Shown: one piece after another, positions 26,882 through 37,507 of the stretch
Position numbering within the stretch: the stretch's first letter is position 1
Layout: every line of letters begins with the position of its first letter
Assembly: GCA_036384915.1 (NCBI GenBank)
Contig: DASVLJ010000071.1
Coordinates: 124,001 to 188,000 of the forward strand
Origin: PKWO01 sp036384915
Lineage (GTDB): Bacteria > Pseudomonadota > Gammaproteobacteria > Burkholderiales > Burkholderiaceae_D
DNA: 64,000 nt
Reading direction: 5' to 3'
The notes under the pieces: generated by a model
What the model was told of the DNA's origin: nothing
Seen by the model: the letters and a program-made list of their open reading frames with translations, nothing else
Databases searched by the model: none
Made by a program: the position numbers and the translations under genes

Positions 26882-28950
26882 ATGACTACGGCAACATCGG
26901 ACCAGGCGGATCAGGCGGACTGGCAGGCACGCGGCGCCTGGCTCAAGCAGGAATTGAACAGGCACAGCCATTCCTATTACGTGCTTGACGCGCCGACGAT
27001 TCCCGACGCGGAATACGACAAGCTGTTCCGCGAGCTCCAGGTGCTTGAGCAGATGCATCCCGAACTGGTCTCCTTCGATTCGCCGACCCAGCGTGTCGGC
27101 GGCGCGCCGCTGACGCAATTCGACGAGGTGCAGCATACGGTGCCGATGCTGTCGCTGAACAACGGCTTCTCCGATGACGATATCGTCAATTTCGACCGCC
27201 GCGTGCGTGAAGGCTTGCACGCTGCCGGCATGACGTTCGACGGCGAAGTCGAATATGCCACCGAGTTGAAGTTCGACGGCCTGGCCATCAATCTGCGCTA
27301 TGAAAACGGTTTGCTGGTGCAGGCTGCCACGCGCGGCGACGGCGCGACCGGCGAAAACGTAACGGCCAATATCCGCACGGTCAGGGATATTCCACTGCGC
27401 TTGCACGGTGGCAAGATTCCGGAAGTGATCGACGTGCGCGGCGAAGTGCTGATGTTCAAGGCCGACTTCGACAAGCTCAAAGCCAGCCAGCGCGCCGCCG
27501 GACAAAAGGAAGCCGTCAATCCGCGCAATGCCGCCGCCGGCAGCCTGCGCCAGCTCGATTCCCGTATTACCGCAAAGCGCACGTTGCGCTTTTTCGCCTA
27601 CGGTATCGGCACGCTCGAAGGCATGGACATGCCCGAGTCGCACAGCGCCTTGCTGGACTGGTACAGGACCCTGGGCTTGTCGGTCTGCGCCGAACGTGCC
27701 GTGGTGCGAGGTGCGCAAGGCTTGCTCGATTTCTTCCACGGTATTGGACAAAAACGTCCGGGCCTGCCCTACGAAATCGACGGCGTGGTGTACAAGGTCA
27801 ACCGGCTGGATCAGCAATTGAAGCTCGGCTTCGTGTCGCGCGCGCCGCGTTTCGCGCTGGCCCATAAATTCCCGGCCGAGGAAGCGCTGACCGTGCTGCA
27901 GGATATCGAAGTGCAGGTTGGGCGCACGGGCGCCATCACGCCCGTGGCGCGCCTGCAACCCGTATTCGTCGGCGGCGTCACCGTGACCAATGCCACCTTG
28001 CACAACGAAGATGAGGTGCGGCGCAAGGATATTCGCATCGGCGACACCGTCATCGTGCGCCGCGCCGGCGACGTGATTCCAGAAGTGCTGTCCTTCGTGC
28101 CGGAATCGCGTCCGGCCGATGCGCGGGAATTCGTCATGCCGGCAAACTGCCCGATCTGCGGCTCGCCCATCGTGCGCCCGGAAGACGAAGCCGTGGCACG
28201 CTGCTCCGGCGGCGCGATCAAGTGTTCCGCACAGCGCAAGGGCGCCTTGCTGCACTTTGCGCAGCGCCGTGCGATGGATATCGAAGGCCTCGGCGATCAA
28301 TTGGTCGAGCAACTGGTCGACCGCAACGTCGTCACCACCGCCGCCGACCTATACAAGCTCGGCCTGAGCTCGCTGGCCGAGCTGGACCGCATGGCGGAAA
28401 AGTCGGCGCAGAACGTCCTGAACGCGCTCGAGAAATCGAAGAAGACGACGCTGATGCGCTTCATCTATGCGCTCGGCATCCGCCACGTCGGCGAATCGAC
28501 CGCCAAGGAATTGGCGCGCCATTTCGGCAATCTCGACGCCCTGATGGAGGCGTCGGAAGCGGCTTTGCTCGAAGTGGCCGATATCGGCCCTGTGGTGGCG
28601 CAATCGATCAAGGCTTACTTCTCGGACCCGCTCAATGTCGAGCTGGTCCAGCAATTGCGGGCAGCAGGCATCCATTGGCCGGAACAGGAGACGGAAAACA
28701 ACCGCCCCCGGCCGCTGCTCGGCAAAACGTTCGTCCTGACCGGCACCTTGCCCAATCTGTCGCGCGACCTGGCGCAGGCATTGATTGAAGAGCAGGGCGG
28801 CAAGGTCTCGGGCTCAGTATCCAAGAAAACCAACTATGTAGTCGCCGGTGCGGAAGCAGGGAGCAAACTAGCCAAGGCCGAAGAGTTGGGTATAGCCATA
28901 CTCGACGAAGCGGGATTGCATCAATTATTGGAAAACTTAACGGACGCATC

Positions 28951-28954
<4 letters not shown>
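26882..28954 (+). CDS. ligA: NAD-dependent DNA ligase
   Basis: 690 residues. The adenylated lysine is K130 in ELKFDG. A four-cysteine zinc finger (CPICGSP and CSGGAIKCSAQ), helix-hairpin-helix repeats (IRHVGESTAKELARHFG) and a C-terminal BRCT domain (KTFVLTGTLPNLSRDLA) follow, the full family layout. It seals nicks in replication and repair. I used ATG 26882, 16 bases after the zipA stop, rather than a longer frame inside zipA. Its stop overlaps the galU start by four bases. Confidence 0.97.
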
Positions 28955-29823
<869 letters not shown>

Positions 29824-29841
29824 TTGCGCAGTGATTTTTTA

Positions 29842-30378
29842 ATGGCAACCCACACCATCCTCAAAATGGGCGACCCGCGCTTGTTGCGTGTGGCCGAACC
29901 CGTGCGCCAGTTCGATACGCCGCAATTGCATGCCTTGATCGCCGACTTGTTCGACAGCATGCATGCCGCAGGCGGCGTCGGACTTGCGGCGCCGCAGATA
30001 GGCGTCAATCTCCGCGTGGTGATCTTCGGCTTCAAGAAAAGCGAGCGTTATCCCGATGCGCCGCCGGTGCCGGAGACTATCCTGATCAACCCGGAATTGA
30101 CGCCGCTCTCGGAAGAGAAAGAGGATGGCTGGGAGGGCTGCCTTTCCGTTCCCGGCATGCGCGGCCTGGTGCCGCGCTACACCGGCTTGCGCTATCGCGG
30201 CTTCGACCAGTTCGGCCGCGAGATCGACCGTACGGTGGACGGCTTCCATGCCCGCGTGGTGCAGCACGAATGCGACCACCTCGACGGCAAGCTATATCCG
30301 ATGCGCATTACCGATTTCACCAAATTCGGCTTTACCGAGGTGCTGTTCCCCGATATGGATCCGGCGGAAGACGACTGA
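29842..30378 (+). CDS. def: Peptide deformylase
   Basis: 178 residues. All three family motifs are present: GVGLAAPQIG, EGCLS and QHECDHLDG, which supply the metal-binding Cys and two His and the catalytic Glu. It removes the formyl group from new proteins. ATG 29842 gives the usual start (MATHTILKMGDPRLLRVA); a TTG at 29824 would add six residues. The stop is one base before the GTG of the potassium channel gene. Confidence 0.95.
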   Translation: MATHTILKMGDPRLLRVAEPVRQFDTPQLHALIADLFDSMHAAGGVGLAAPQIGVNLRVVIFGFKKSERYPDAPPVPETILINPELTPLSEEKEDGWEGCLSVPGMRGLVPRYTGLRYRGFDQFGREIDRTVDGFHARVVQHECDHLDGKLYPMRITDFTKFGFTEVLFPDMDPAEDD

Positions 30379-30379
30379 C

Positions 30380-31291
30380 GTGACCGACGACCGCCGCTCC
30401 CGCAACGACGCACTGGTCGGCGCCAAGCGAAAGGCTGCGCGTTTCGACCGCAGTGCCGTGTCGCGCATCGGCATCGAACAGCGCTGGCACTGGAGCGACA
30501 CCTACCACACGGTGTTGCGGCTGTCGTGGCCGCGTTTTTTCCTGCTGGTCGTCTGCATTTATCTCGGCGTCAATCTGCTGTTCGCCACGCTGTACTGGCT
30601 CGTGCCGGGGACGATCGTCAACACGCGGCCCGGCTCGTTCGCCGACTTGTTCTTTTTTTCCATCGAGACGCTGGCGACTGTCGGCTATGGCGTAATGAGC
30701 CCGGGATCGATCTATGGCCACCTCGTGGCTTCGACCGAAATCGTGCTCGGCATGCTGGTGACGGCGGTCATGACAGGGCTGATGTTCGCGCGGTTTTCGC
30801 GCCCGACGGCACGCGTCCTGTTTGCCCGCCATATGGTGGTGACCATGTTCAACGGCACGCCTACCTTGATGGTGCGCGTGGCCAACGAGCGCAACAACAT
30901 GATTCTTGAAGCCTCGGTGCGGGTGACGCTGATACGGCGCGAACGCACGCTAGAGGGGGAATTGTTCTATCGCGTCTACGATCTCAAGCTGGATCGCGAC
31001 CGCAGCAGCGCCTTTGCCCTGTCCTGGACCATCATGCACCGCATCGATGAAACCAGTCCTCTGCATAACAAGACCGCGGAAGACCTCGTGCTGGATGACG
31101 CCGTATTCCACGTCGCCATCACGGGTCAGGACGAAACGCTCAACGACACCGTGCATGCGCGCGAACTGTATGAGCCGGACGACATCGTTTTCGGCAGTCA
31201 TTACGCCGACATCCTGTTCGAGCCCGAGACCGGGAAATGGGCGATCGATTTCAGCAAGTTCCATGACGTCGCGAACGACAGGCGAAGCTAA
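30380..31291 (+). CDS. Inward-rectifier potassium channel, KirBac type
   Basis: 303 residues. Two membrane helices (about 52-75 and 118-140) flank a pore with the selectivity filter T100-V-G-Y-G104, and the C-terminal half (about 150-300) is the cytoplasmic immunoglobulin-like Kir domain (MFNGTPTLMVRVANERNN, DETLNDTVHARELY). The length fits KirBac. GTG 30380 starts immediately after the def stop. The last codons overlap the stop of the convergent S53 protease gene by four bases. Its role in the cell is not known, as for most bacterial Kir channels. Confidence 0.93.
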   Translation: MTDDRRSRNDALVGAKRKAARFDRSAVSRIGIEQRWHWSDTYHTVLRLSWPRFFLLVVCIYLGVNLLFATLYWLVPGTIVNTRPGSFADLFFFSIETLATVGYGVMSPGSIYGHLVASTEIVLGMLVTAVMTGLMFARFSRPTARVLFARHMVVTMFNGTPTLMVRVANERNNMILEASVRVTLIRRERTLEGELFYRVYDLKLDRDRSSAFALSWTIMHRIDETSPLHNKTAEDLVLDDAVFHVAITGQDETLNDTVHARELYEPDDIVFGSHYADILFEPETGKWAIDFSKFHDVANDRRS

Positions 31292-34089
31292 AAATTGGAA
31301 AACAAAGCCGACACGTTCGGCGCGCCCAATCCCGTCACATCGTCATATCCACTTGCCGCACTGCAAATGGCGCAGGGCGACAGCGTCAAATTGTTCGATC
31401 CGGAAGCCACATCGTAAAAGCCCGCTGTCGCGCCCAGCGTGGTCTTGGCTTGATAGATCAATCCGTTGAAGCCGCCCGGCGTCGTACTCGTCAAGCCGGC
31501 CAGCGACGAACCCTTGTTGCCCAGGTATTGCCCGAACAGCGCGCCGATGCCGGCCCAGAGCGGGGCGGCCACGCTGGTGCCGCCGGCCATGGACCAGGCA
31601 TTCTTGTAGTAAGTCGACACGGCGCTGTATTGCGCGTCGGCGACGGCGGAAACGTCGGGTGTGGCGCGCTTGCCGCCGTTGGCGGTGATGCTGCTGTTCG
31701 ACAATAAGGCGCTTTGCCAGGCCGGCATGGCGGCATAGAGGTTGGGGCCGCCGCTGGAGTATTGCCAGGCGATTTCGCTTGCTGAGGACGTCCATGGCAC
31801 GGCTGTGATGCGTGTGCCGCCTACCGAAGTCACATAGGGCGAGGCAGCCGGGTATTGTGCCGTCGCGCTGTAGCCGATGTCGCCGCTGCTGGCAAAAAAT
31901 ACCGGCCCGCCTTGTGCCTGATAGCCCGCCAGCAAACGATCCTGCGCCTGCTGGGTCGACGTGTCGGCCTGGCCGCCTATGCTCATCGAGACCACGGTCG
32001 CGCCGGGGACATTGGTTGCTGCATAAGTCATGGCGGCGTTGAGGTCGGCGAACGAGTAGCTGGCCGCAGTCACCAGCACGATGGTTGCCTTGGGGGCGAT
32101 GCCGTGCGCCATCTGCGTATCGAGTTCGATTTCGCGCCCCGCGTCGCCGCCGGGCGCGGATGTGGCGCCATTGGACAAGTCGATGTGCTTGAAGCACGGG
32201 TTGCTCGCATTGCACAGCGGCAGGCCGTAGTAGCTGCTGAAAGTATTCAAATCGTCGGCCACGTCCCCCGAGCCTGGCGGGTCGATGATGACGATGGTTT
32301 GTCCAGTGCCGTCGAGACCGGAAGGGATGTTGTAATGCGCGCGCAAGTCGGCCGGCGTGAGCGAGCCGTTGACGCCGTGCCCGCCTATGCCGAACAGGTC
32401 CACCGTGTTGTTGATGGTCTTGCCCAGACCGGCGCCCGACCCGGCCGTCACCGTGCCGGTGATGATGCCGGCCTGGATGCTGGCCACCGCAGCCGGGTTC
32501 AAGGTCAAGAGATAGTGCGCCACTGAACCATCGGCTTGACTATAGTTGTAGGGCGCACCGCTTTTTTCGAACAGACCGAGATAGACGTTGCCGCCCAATT
32601 CGAAATAGACCCGGTAGGCCTGCACCGGGCTTTCGGTCAGCGGCAGCGGCGCGTTGGCCACCCACATGCGCACACCTTGCACGGTGCCGATCGTGCCATC
32701 CTCGGCAAAATCGGTTTCGTAAGGGTAGTAGGGAGAACTGCCCAGCAGGCTGACAGGGAAGAAATTATCCAGCGTGGCATTGACCGCGCAAGGTGTGGGA
32801 GCGGTGCCCGAAGTGTAGGTCGTCAACTTGGTGTTGTTGCAATCGTTGACGATGACTGTGTCGCTGGCGCGGTAGCCTTGCTTGACGATATAGGCCGAGC
32901 CGGTTTGCCATTGGGCGTTGGCCGAAAAATTGTTGGCGTTGATCCAGGTGCCGACGGGTACTGCGGCTTGCAATTGCTCGGGCGAGTTGTCCATCAAGCC
33001 GCTCAGGCCGACCATGGCGTAATTGCTGAACACCGACGACGTCAATGCAGTTTGCCCGTCAGTCGCCAGATAATCGACATGGATCGCATTGTTGACGTAA
33101 GTGATGCGGCGCTGTGCCGCTGCAGCCAGCAGCATGATCTGGCCGTTTTGCAGCACGCGTGTCGGGCCTGGCGCGGAAAACGTCAAGCCGGCGTCGAGGG
33201 AAGTGAATACGGGTGTTTCGATCTGCGGTCCGTTGATCGGCGAAGCGGGCAGCACGCCGGTCGAATTGGAATAGATATAGTTGGTGCCCGATACCAGGGT
33301 GCCGCCGCCGAAGGGAAAGTTGAACACCAGCGTGGCTTCGCCGCCATGCAATGCCGTGCTCTCGAAGATCGCCTGGTTGGTGAAGTTGGCGATGGTGGCG
33401 GCGATCGTGCCCTGGTAGTTCGAAACGTCGGTCGTGCTGGTTACCGCGGCCAACATGGTACGCGCGGCGCTTGCGGCGGCCGGGCCGGCGTAGATGGAAG
33501 CCGATACGGTTGCGGTGAAGTCTTGCGCCACTGCGACACGGTTGGCGACCAGGGCCGCGTCGATCTGCCCTTGCGCCGAGGTATTGGTTTGCGCCCCGCC
33601 CATGATGGCCAGCGCCGCATCGGCCTGCGTCAGGCTGCCGCTATCGATGGCATTGGTCCAGAATGCCAGTCCGGCAGCGGCAGGCGCGCGTCCCAGCACA
33701 TTCTGGAAGACGGCGCTGACGAAACCGCTCGTGCTGCCGCTGCCATAAAGCGTCCGCGATTCGGCGCTGGTGCCGAAGCTGTCGATCAGGTTCTTTATTG
33801 CGGTATTGCTGCCGTAGGCTTGCGCCAGGCTGGCGATGTCGGTCGGCGCATTGTCGGCTTGCAGTGCCGCGGAAAAATTGTTCAACCCGTTGGGATCGGC
33901 AGGACGGCCGAAATAGGCGATGTAAAGCTGTTGGACTTCGATTTCGTATGCGGCGGCAGCGGACGAGGAGGTCTTGAGCCGCGCCGCCGCAGATTTGCTG
34001 CTGCCGTTGATGCCGTGTTCAGAATTGTCCGAACCGCCGCAACCTGCGAGCAGAGTGAACAGTGCGGCGCAGGTAAAGACTTTCTTCAC
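31288..34089 (-). CDS. DUF4214-like / S53 (sedolisin) serine-carboxyl peptidase lipoprotein
   Basis: 933 residues. A lipobox (LLAGC) ends the signal, so it is anchored in a membrane. Residues about 45-215 contain DUF4214-like repeats (YIAYFGRPADPNGLNNF and FQNVLGRAPAAAGLAFW). A central part (about 215-570) has no motif I know. The C-terminal third (about 590-933) is an S53 protease: Glu and Asp in GREIELDTQ, the oxyanion Asp in ASSGDIGY, Ser in GGTSVAAP, and the calcium site around YDDVTGLG. GTG 34089 follows TGGGAG; ATG 34101 lacks a ribosome site. It is monocistronic. Confidence 0.88.
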   Translation of the reverse strand: MKKVFTCAALFTLLAGCGGSDNSEHGINGSSKSAAARLKTSSSAAAAYEIEVQQLYIAYFGRPADPNGLNNFSAALQADNAPTDIASLAQAYGSNTAIKNLIDSFGTSAESRTLYGSGSTSGFVSAVFQNVLGRAPAAAGLAFWTNAIDSGSLTQADAALAIMGGAQTNTSAQGQIDAALVANRVAVAQDFTATVSASIYAGPAAASAARTMLAAVTSTTDVSNYQGTIAATIANFTNQAIFESTALHGGEATLVFNFPFGGGTLVSGTNYIYSNSTGVLPASPINGPQIETPVFTSLDAGLTFSAPGPTRVLQNGQIMLLAAAAQRRITYVNNAIHVDYLATDGQTALTSSVFSNYAMVGLSGLMDNSPEQLQAAVPVGTWINANNFSANAQWQTGSAYIVKQGYRASDTVIVNDCNNTKLTTYTSGTAPTPCAVNATLDNFFPVSLLGSSPYYPYETDFAEDGTIGTVQGVRMWVANAPLPLTESPVQAYRVYFELGGNVYLGLFEKSGAPYNYSQADGSVAHYLLTLNPAAVASIQAGIITGTVTAGSGAGLGKTINNTVDLFGIGGHGVNGSLTPADLRAHYNIPSGLDGTGQTIVIIDPPGSGDVADDLNTFSSYYGLPLCNASNPCFKHIDLSNGATSAPGGDAGREIELDTQMAHGIAPKATIVLVTAASYSFADLNAAMTYAATNVPGATVVSMSIGGQADTSTQQAQDRLLAGYQAQGGPVFFASSGDIGYSATAQYPAASPYVTSVGGTRITAVPWTSSASEIAWQYSSGGPNLYAAMPAWQSALLSNSSITANGGKRATPDVSAVADAQYSAVSTYYKNAWSMAGGTSVAAPLWAGIGALFGQYLGNKGSSLAGLTSTTPGGFNGLIYQAKTTLGATAGFYDVASGSNNLTLSPCAICSAASGYDDVTGLGAPNVSALFSNF

Positions 34090-34103
34090 AGCGACTCCCA
34101 TAC

Positions 34104-34133
34104 GGAAAAAAATGGGCCGGCATATGCCGGCCC
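34104..34133 (-). terminator. Terminator for the pseudouridine synthase gene
   Basis: A perfect 20-base palindrome at 34114-34133 (GGGCCGG, CATATG centre, CCGGCCC) is followed on the minus strand by a run of seven T. It ends leftward transcription from map-glnD-pseudouridine synthase just before the S53 gene. Confidence 0.88.
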
Positions 34134-34143
34134 CCGGTGAGGC

Positions 34144-34890
34144 TTAGAATTTTTCCTCTGCTCCGAGATAGCGCCACTGCCCCTCGGGCAAATTCCCCAG
34201 CATGATCCGTCCAATCCGTATCCGCTTCAGGCCAACCACCTTCAAGCCTACCGCCTCGCACATACGCCGGATTTGCCGCTTCTTTCCTTCGCGCAGCACG
34301 AAGCGCAACTGGTCCGCATTCTGCCATTGCACCTTGGCCGGCAACAAGGCTTTGCCATCGAGCGACAAGCCGTGATTGAGCCGTTTCAAATCGCTCTCGG
34401 GCAGGCTGCCTGGGCGCGTGTATTTCACACGCACGAGGTACTCCTTTTCGATATTGGAATCCTCGCCGATCAATTGCTTGGCCACGCGGCCATCCTGGGT
34501 CAGGATCAGCAAGCCCACCGAATCGATGTCGAGCCGCCCGGCCGGCACCAGGCTTTTCAACTGGCTGCCGTGGAATTTGGTCTCCGCCCGATCTTCCTTC
34601 CAGCGGTTTTCCGGCTTGATCAGCACCACAGCCGGTTGGTAACCGTCTTCGGCCTGGCCGCTGACGTAACCGAGCGGCTTGTTGAGGACGATGGTCACGC
34701 GCCGCGATTGCTCGGCGGCGGCTTGCTTTTCCACCGTGATGCGCTGCCGCGGCAGCACCTTGCTGCCGAGTTCGGAGACGATCTGTCCGTCGACGCGCAC
34801 CCAGCCGCGCGCGATCCATTCGTCGGCTTCGCGGCGCGAACACAAGCCCAGCTCGGACATGCGCTTTGATAATCGTAGAGGTTCGGTCAT
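34144..34890 (-). CDS. RluB/RluF-type pseudouridine synthase
   Basis: 248 residues. An N-terminal S4 RNA-binding domain (LSKRMSELGLCSRREADEWI) is followed by the RsuA/RluB/E/F catalytic domain with the Asp in PAGRLDIDSVGLLILT and the GKKRQIRRMCEAVGL motif. The ending is nearest to RluF, which modifies 23S rRNA, but subtype is uncertain. ATG 34890 starts a normal N-terminus. It lies 19 bases after glnD on the same strand and ends at a strong terminator. Confidence 0.88.
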   Translation of the reverse strand: MTEPLRLSKRMSELGLCSRREADEWIARGWVRVDGQIVSELGSKVLPRQRITVEKQAAAEQSRRVTIVLNKPLGYVSGQAEDGYQPAVVLIKPENRWKEDRAETKFHGSQLKSLVPAGRLDIDSVGLLILTQDGRVAKQLIGEDSNIEKEYLVRVKYTRPGSLPESDLKRLNHGLSLDGKALLPAKVQWQNADQLRFVLREGKKRQIRRMCEAVGLKVVGLKRIRIGRIMLGNLPEGQWRYLGAEEKF

Positions 34891-34909
34891 GGAGCGTAAT
34901 CGAGTAAAG

Positions 34910-37507
34910 CTATATCTGCAGCGCTTCCAGCAGTTCGGTCTCAAGCTGGATCTGGCTGCGCGCATTGTTGAGCACGGGGCCATCGACCAGGAACACGTCT
35001 TCCACCCGCTCGCCCAGGGTCATGACCTTGGCCGTGTGCAGGTTGATCTTGTATTTGGTCAGCACATTGGCGATGGAATACAGCAAGCCGTTGCGGTCGG
35101 AAGCGGAAACCGAGAGCAGGTAGTACTGGCCGCGCTCGTCGGGCCGCAAGTCCACTGTCGGCGTGATGGGGAAGGTGCGCGACAGGCGCGACAGGCGCCC
35201 CTTGCCGGGAGGCGGCAGGCTTTCGCCGGACTTGAGCACTTCGGTCAACTCATGTTCCACGAGGCTCATGATGTCTCGGTAATTCTTGGCGAACATGGTT
35301 TCGGTCACGAGGAAGGTGTCGAGCGCATAACCGTGGCGCGTAGTGTGGATCTTGGCGTCGAGGATGCTGAAATTCTTGCGGTCGAAATAGCTGCAGATGC
35401 GCGCGAACAGGTCGGCCTGGTCTTTCGAATAGACCGCCACCTGCAAGCCTTCGCCGATGGCGGCCAGGCGGCATTTCACCACGGGCACCGTGCTGTCGAC
35501 CTTGTCGTACAGCGCGCGCGTCTGCCAGGCGATGTCGGACGCATCGTGGCGCAGGAAGTAGCTTACGTCGAGCTGCTTCCACAGCCGCTCGTGCGCGTCG
35601 GTATCCATGCTGTAGAGGCGCAGCGTCTTTAGCGCCTCTTCCTTGCGGTTGGCCAGTTCGTGGTCGGTCGAGTTGCTCTCGCCGCCGAGCACGCGCAGCG
35701 TCATGCGGTACAAGTCTTCCAGCAGCTTGCCTTTCCAGGCGTTCCATACCTTGGGGCTGGTGCCCCGGATGTCGGCTACGGTCAGCAGATACAGCGCCGT
35801 CAGGTGGCGCTCATCTCCCACCAGTTCGGCAAAATCGGCAATCACGCGCGGGTCGGACAAGTCCTGCTTTTGCGCCAGTTGCGACATCGTCAGGTGATGC
35901 TGCACCAGGAACACTACGAGGCCGGTGTCTTCCCTGGACAGACCGTGGTCCTTGCAGAAGCGCTGCGCATCGTCCATGCCGAGAATGGAGTGGTCGCCCC
36001 CGCGCCCCTTGGCGATGTCGTGGAACAGGGCCGCGATATAGATCAGCCAGGGCTGGGCGAAGTTCGCCATCAACTGACTGCAATAGGGATATTCGTGCGC
36101 ATGTTCCGGCATGGTGAAGCGGCGCACGTTGCGTACCACCATCATGATGTGCTGGTCCACGGTATAGACGTGGAACAGGTCGTGCTGCATCTGGCCGGTG
36201 ATGTGGCGGAAGGGAGGCAGGTAGCGCCCCAGCACGCTGCTCTGGTTCATGCCGCGCAAGGCATGCGTCACACCCTGCGGCGCCTGCAGAATCTTCAGGA
36301 ACAACTGACGGTTCTTCGGATCGCGGCGAAATGCGTTGTTGATCTTGTCGCGCGCATGCCAGAGTGCGCGCATGGTGCGCGCCGTCATGCCCTTCAGTTC
36401 GGGATGCAATGCCAGCAGCAGATAGACTTCCAGCATGGCCGACGGGTTGTGCGCGAAAGTGTCTTCCTGCGCGATATCGATCAAGCCGTTGATCTCGTTG
36501 AATTCCGCAGTCAGCGCCTGCGGTTCGCCGCGCTGGGGGAACAATTGCGCGCCGATGTTTTGCAGCAGGATGGTATTCAACTGGGTCACCACCTTGGCCG
36601 CCCAGTAATAGCGCTGCATCAGGTATTCGCTGGCGCGGCGCGTCTCCGTGGTCTTGAAGCCGAAAGTTTCGGCCACCGGCGTCTGCACGTCGAACACAAG
36701 GCGGTCTTCGCGCCGTTTGGCATGGATGTGCAACCGGATGCGGATATCCTTGAAGGCGCGTTCCTTTTGCATCAGCTGGCGCGCCTCGGCTTGCGTGATC
36801 AGGCCGCGTTCGGCCAGCTTGCGCCACGAGTCGCCCAGGCCCGCCGCCTTGGCCACCCACAAGATCACCTGCAGGTCGCGCAAGCCACCCGGGCTTTCCT
36901 TGCAATTGGGTTCCAGGCTGTAGGGCGTGTCTTCGTACTTCACATGGCGCTGGCGCATTTCCAGCGTCTTGGCCTGGAAGAAGGCTTGCGGGTCCATCGC
37001 CGCCGTGCAGCGGTCTTGCAGGAATTCGAACAGCTTGCGGCTGCCCGTGACGCGGCGCGCCTCGAGCAGGCTGGTTTGGACCGTGATGTCGGCCGCGGCT
37101 TCGGTCATGCATTCCTCGACGGTGCGTATGCTGTGGCCGATTTCCAGGCCGATGTCCCAGAACACGCGCACCAGCTCTTCCAGCTTGGCTTGCAGGGCCG
37201 CGTTGGGCGGGCCGTCGAGCAGGATCAGCACGTCGACGTCGGAGTAGGGAAACAGCTCGCCGCGGCCATAGCCGCCGACGGCCACCAGGGCGGCGTTGGA
37301 AGAGGGCAGGCCAAACGCCTGCCACAATTGCGTCAACGCCGCATCGACGCTGGTGCGCAAGTCGGAGAGGAGTTTTTCCGGCTTGCCGCCGGCCTGGAAT
37401 TGCTCGATGATCGCCTGGCGGCGAGTCTTCAGCTCTTCCTTGATCTTGGGTGCCAGGCGGGTGTTGCTTGTATTTGACATCGCCCCGGCCGTTGCCGGCT
37501 CAGGCAT
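34910..37507 (-). CDS. glnD: Bifunctional uridylyltransferase/uridylyl-removing enzyme
   Basis: 865 residues, the family length. It modifies PII proteins in response to glutamine. The nucleotidyltransferase motif GGYGRGELFPYSDVDVLIL, the HD hydrolase motif (FHDIAKGRGGDHS) and two C-terminal ACT regulatory domains are in order. ATG 37507 overlaps the map 3' end by eight bases; ATG 37480 would drop nine residues and is an equally possible start. It lies between map and the pseudouridine synthase gene. Confidence 0.95.
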   Translation of the reverse strand: MPEPATAGAMSNTSNTRLAPKIKEELKTRRQAIIEQFQAGGKPEKLLSDLRTSVDAALTQLWQAFGLPSSNAALVAVGGYGRGELFPYSDVDVLILLDGPPNAALQAKLEELVRVFWDIGLEIGHSIRTVEECMTEAAADITVQTSLLEARRVTGSRKLFEFLQDRCTAAMDPQAFFQAKTLEMRQRHVKYEDTPYSLEPNCKESPGGLRDLQVILWVAKAAGLGDSWRKLAERGLITQAEARQLMQKERAFKDIRIRLHIHAKRREDRLVFDVQTPVAETFGFKTTETRRASEYLMQRYYWAAKVVTQLNTILLQNIGAQLFPQRGEPQALTAEFNEINGLIDIAQEDTFAHNPSAMLEVYLLLALHPELKGMTARTMRALWHARDKINNAFRRDPKNRQLFLKILQAPQGVTHALRGMNQSSVLGRYLPPFRHITGQMQHDLFHVYTVDQHIMMVVRNVRRFTMPEHAHEYPYCSQLMANFAQPWLIYIAALFHDIAKGRGGDHSILGMDDAQRFCKDHGLSREDTGLVVFLVQHHLTMSQLAQKQDLSDPRVIADFAELVGDERHLTALYLLTVADIRGTSPKVWNAWKGKLLEDLYRMTLRVLGGESNSTDHELANRKEEALKTLRLYSMDTDAHERLWKQLDVSYFLRHDASDIAWQTRALYDKVDSTVPVVKCRLAAIGEGLQVAVYSKDQADLFARICSYFDRKNFSILDAKIHTTRHGYALDTFLVTETMFAKNYRDIMSLVEHELTEVLKSGESLPPPGKGRLSRLSRTFPITPTVDLRPDERGQYYLLSVSASDRNGLLYSIANVLTKYKINLHTAKVMTLGERVEDVFLVDGPVLNNARSQIQLETELLEALQI

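Noticed and set aside
32536..34140. A 534-codon frame antisense to the S53 protease gene
   Set aside because: Shadow frame with repeated Gly/Arg/Val pattern; the S53 protein has all catalytic motifs.
35660..37477. A 605-codon frame antisense to glnD
   Set aside because: Shadow frame; glnD has its full domain order on the other strand.
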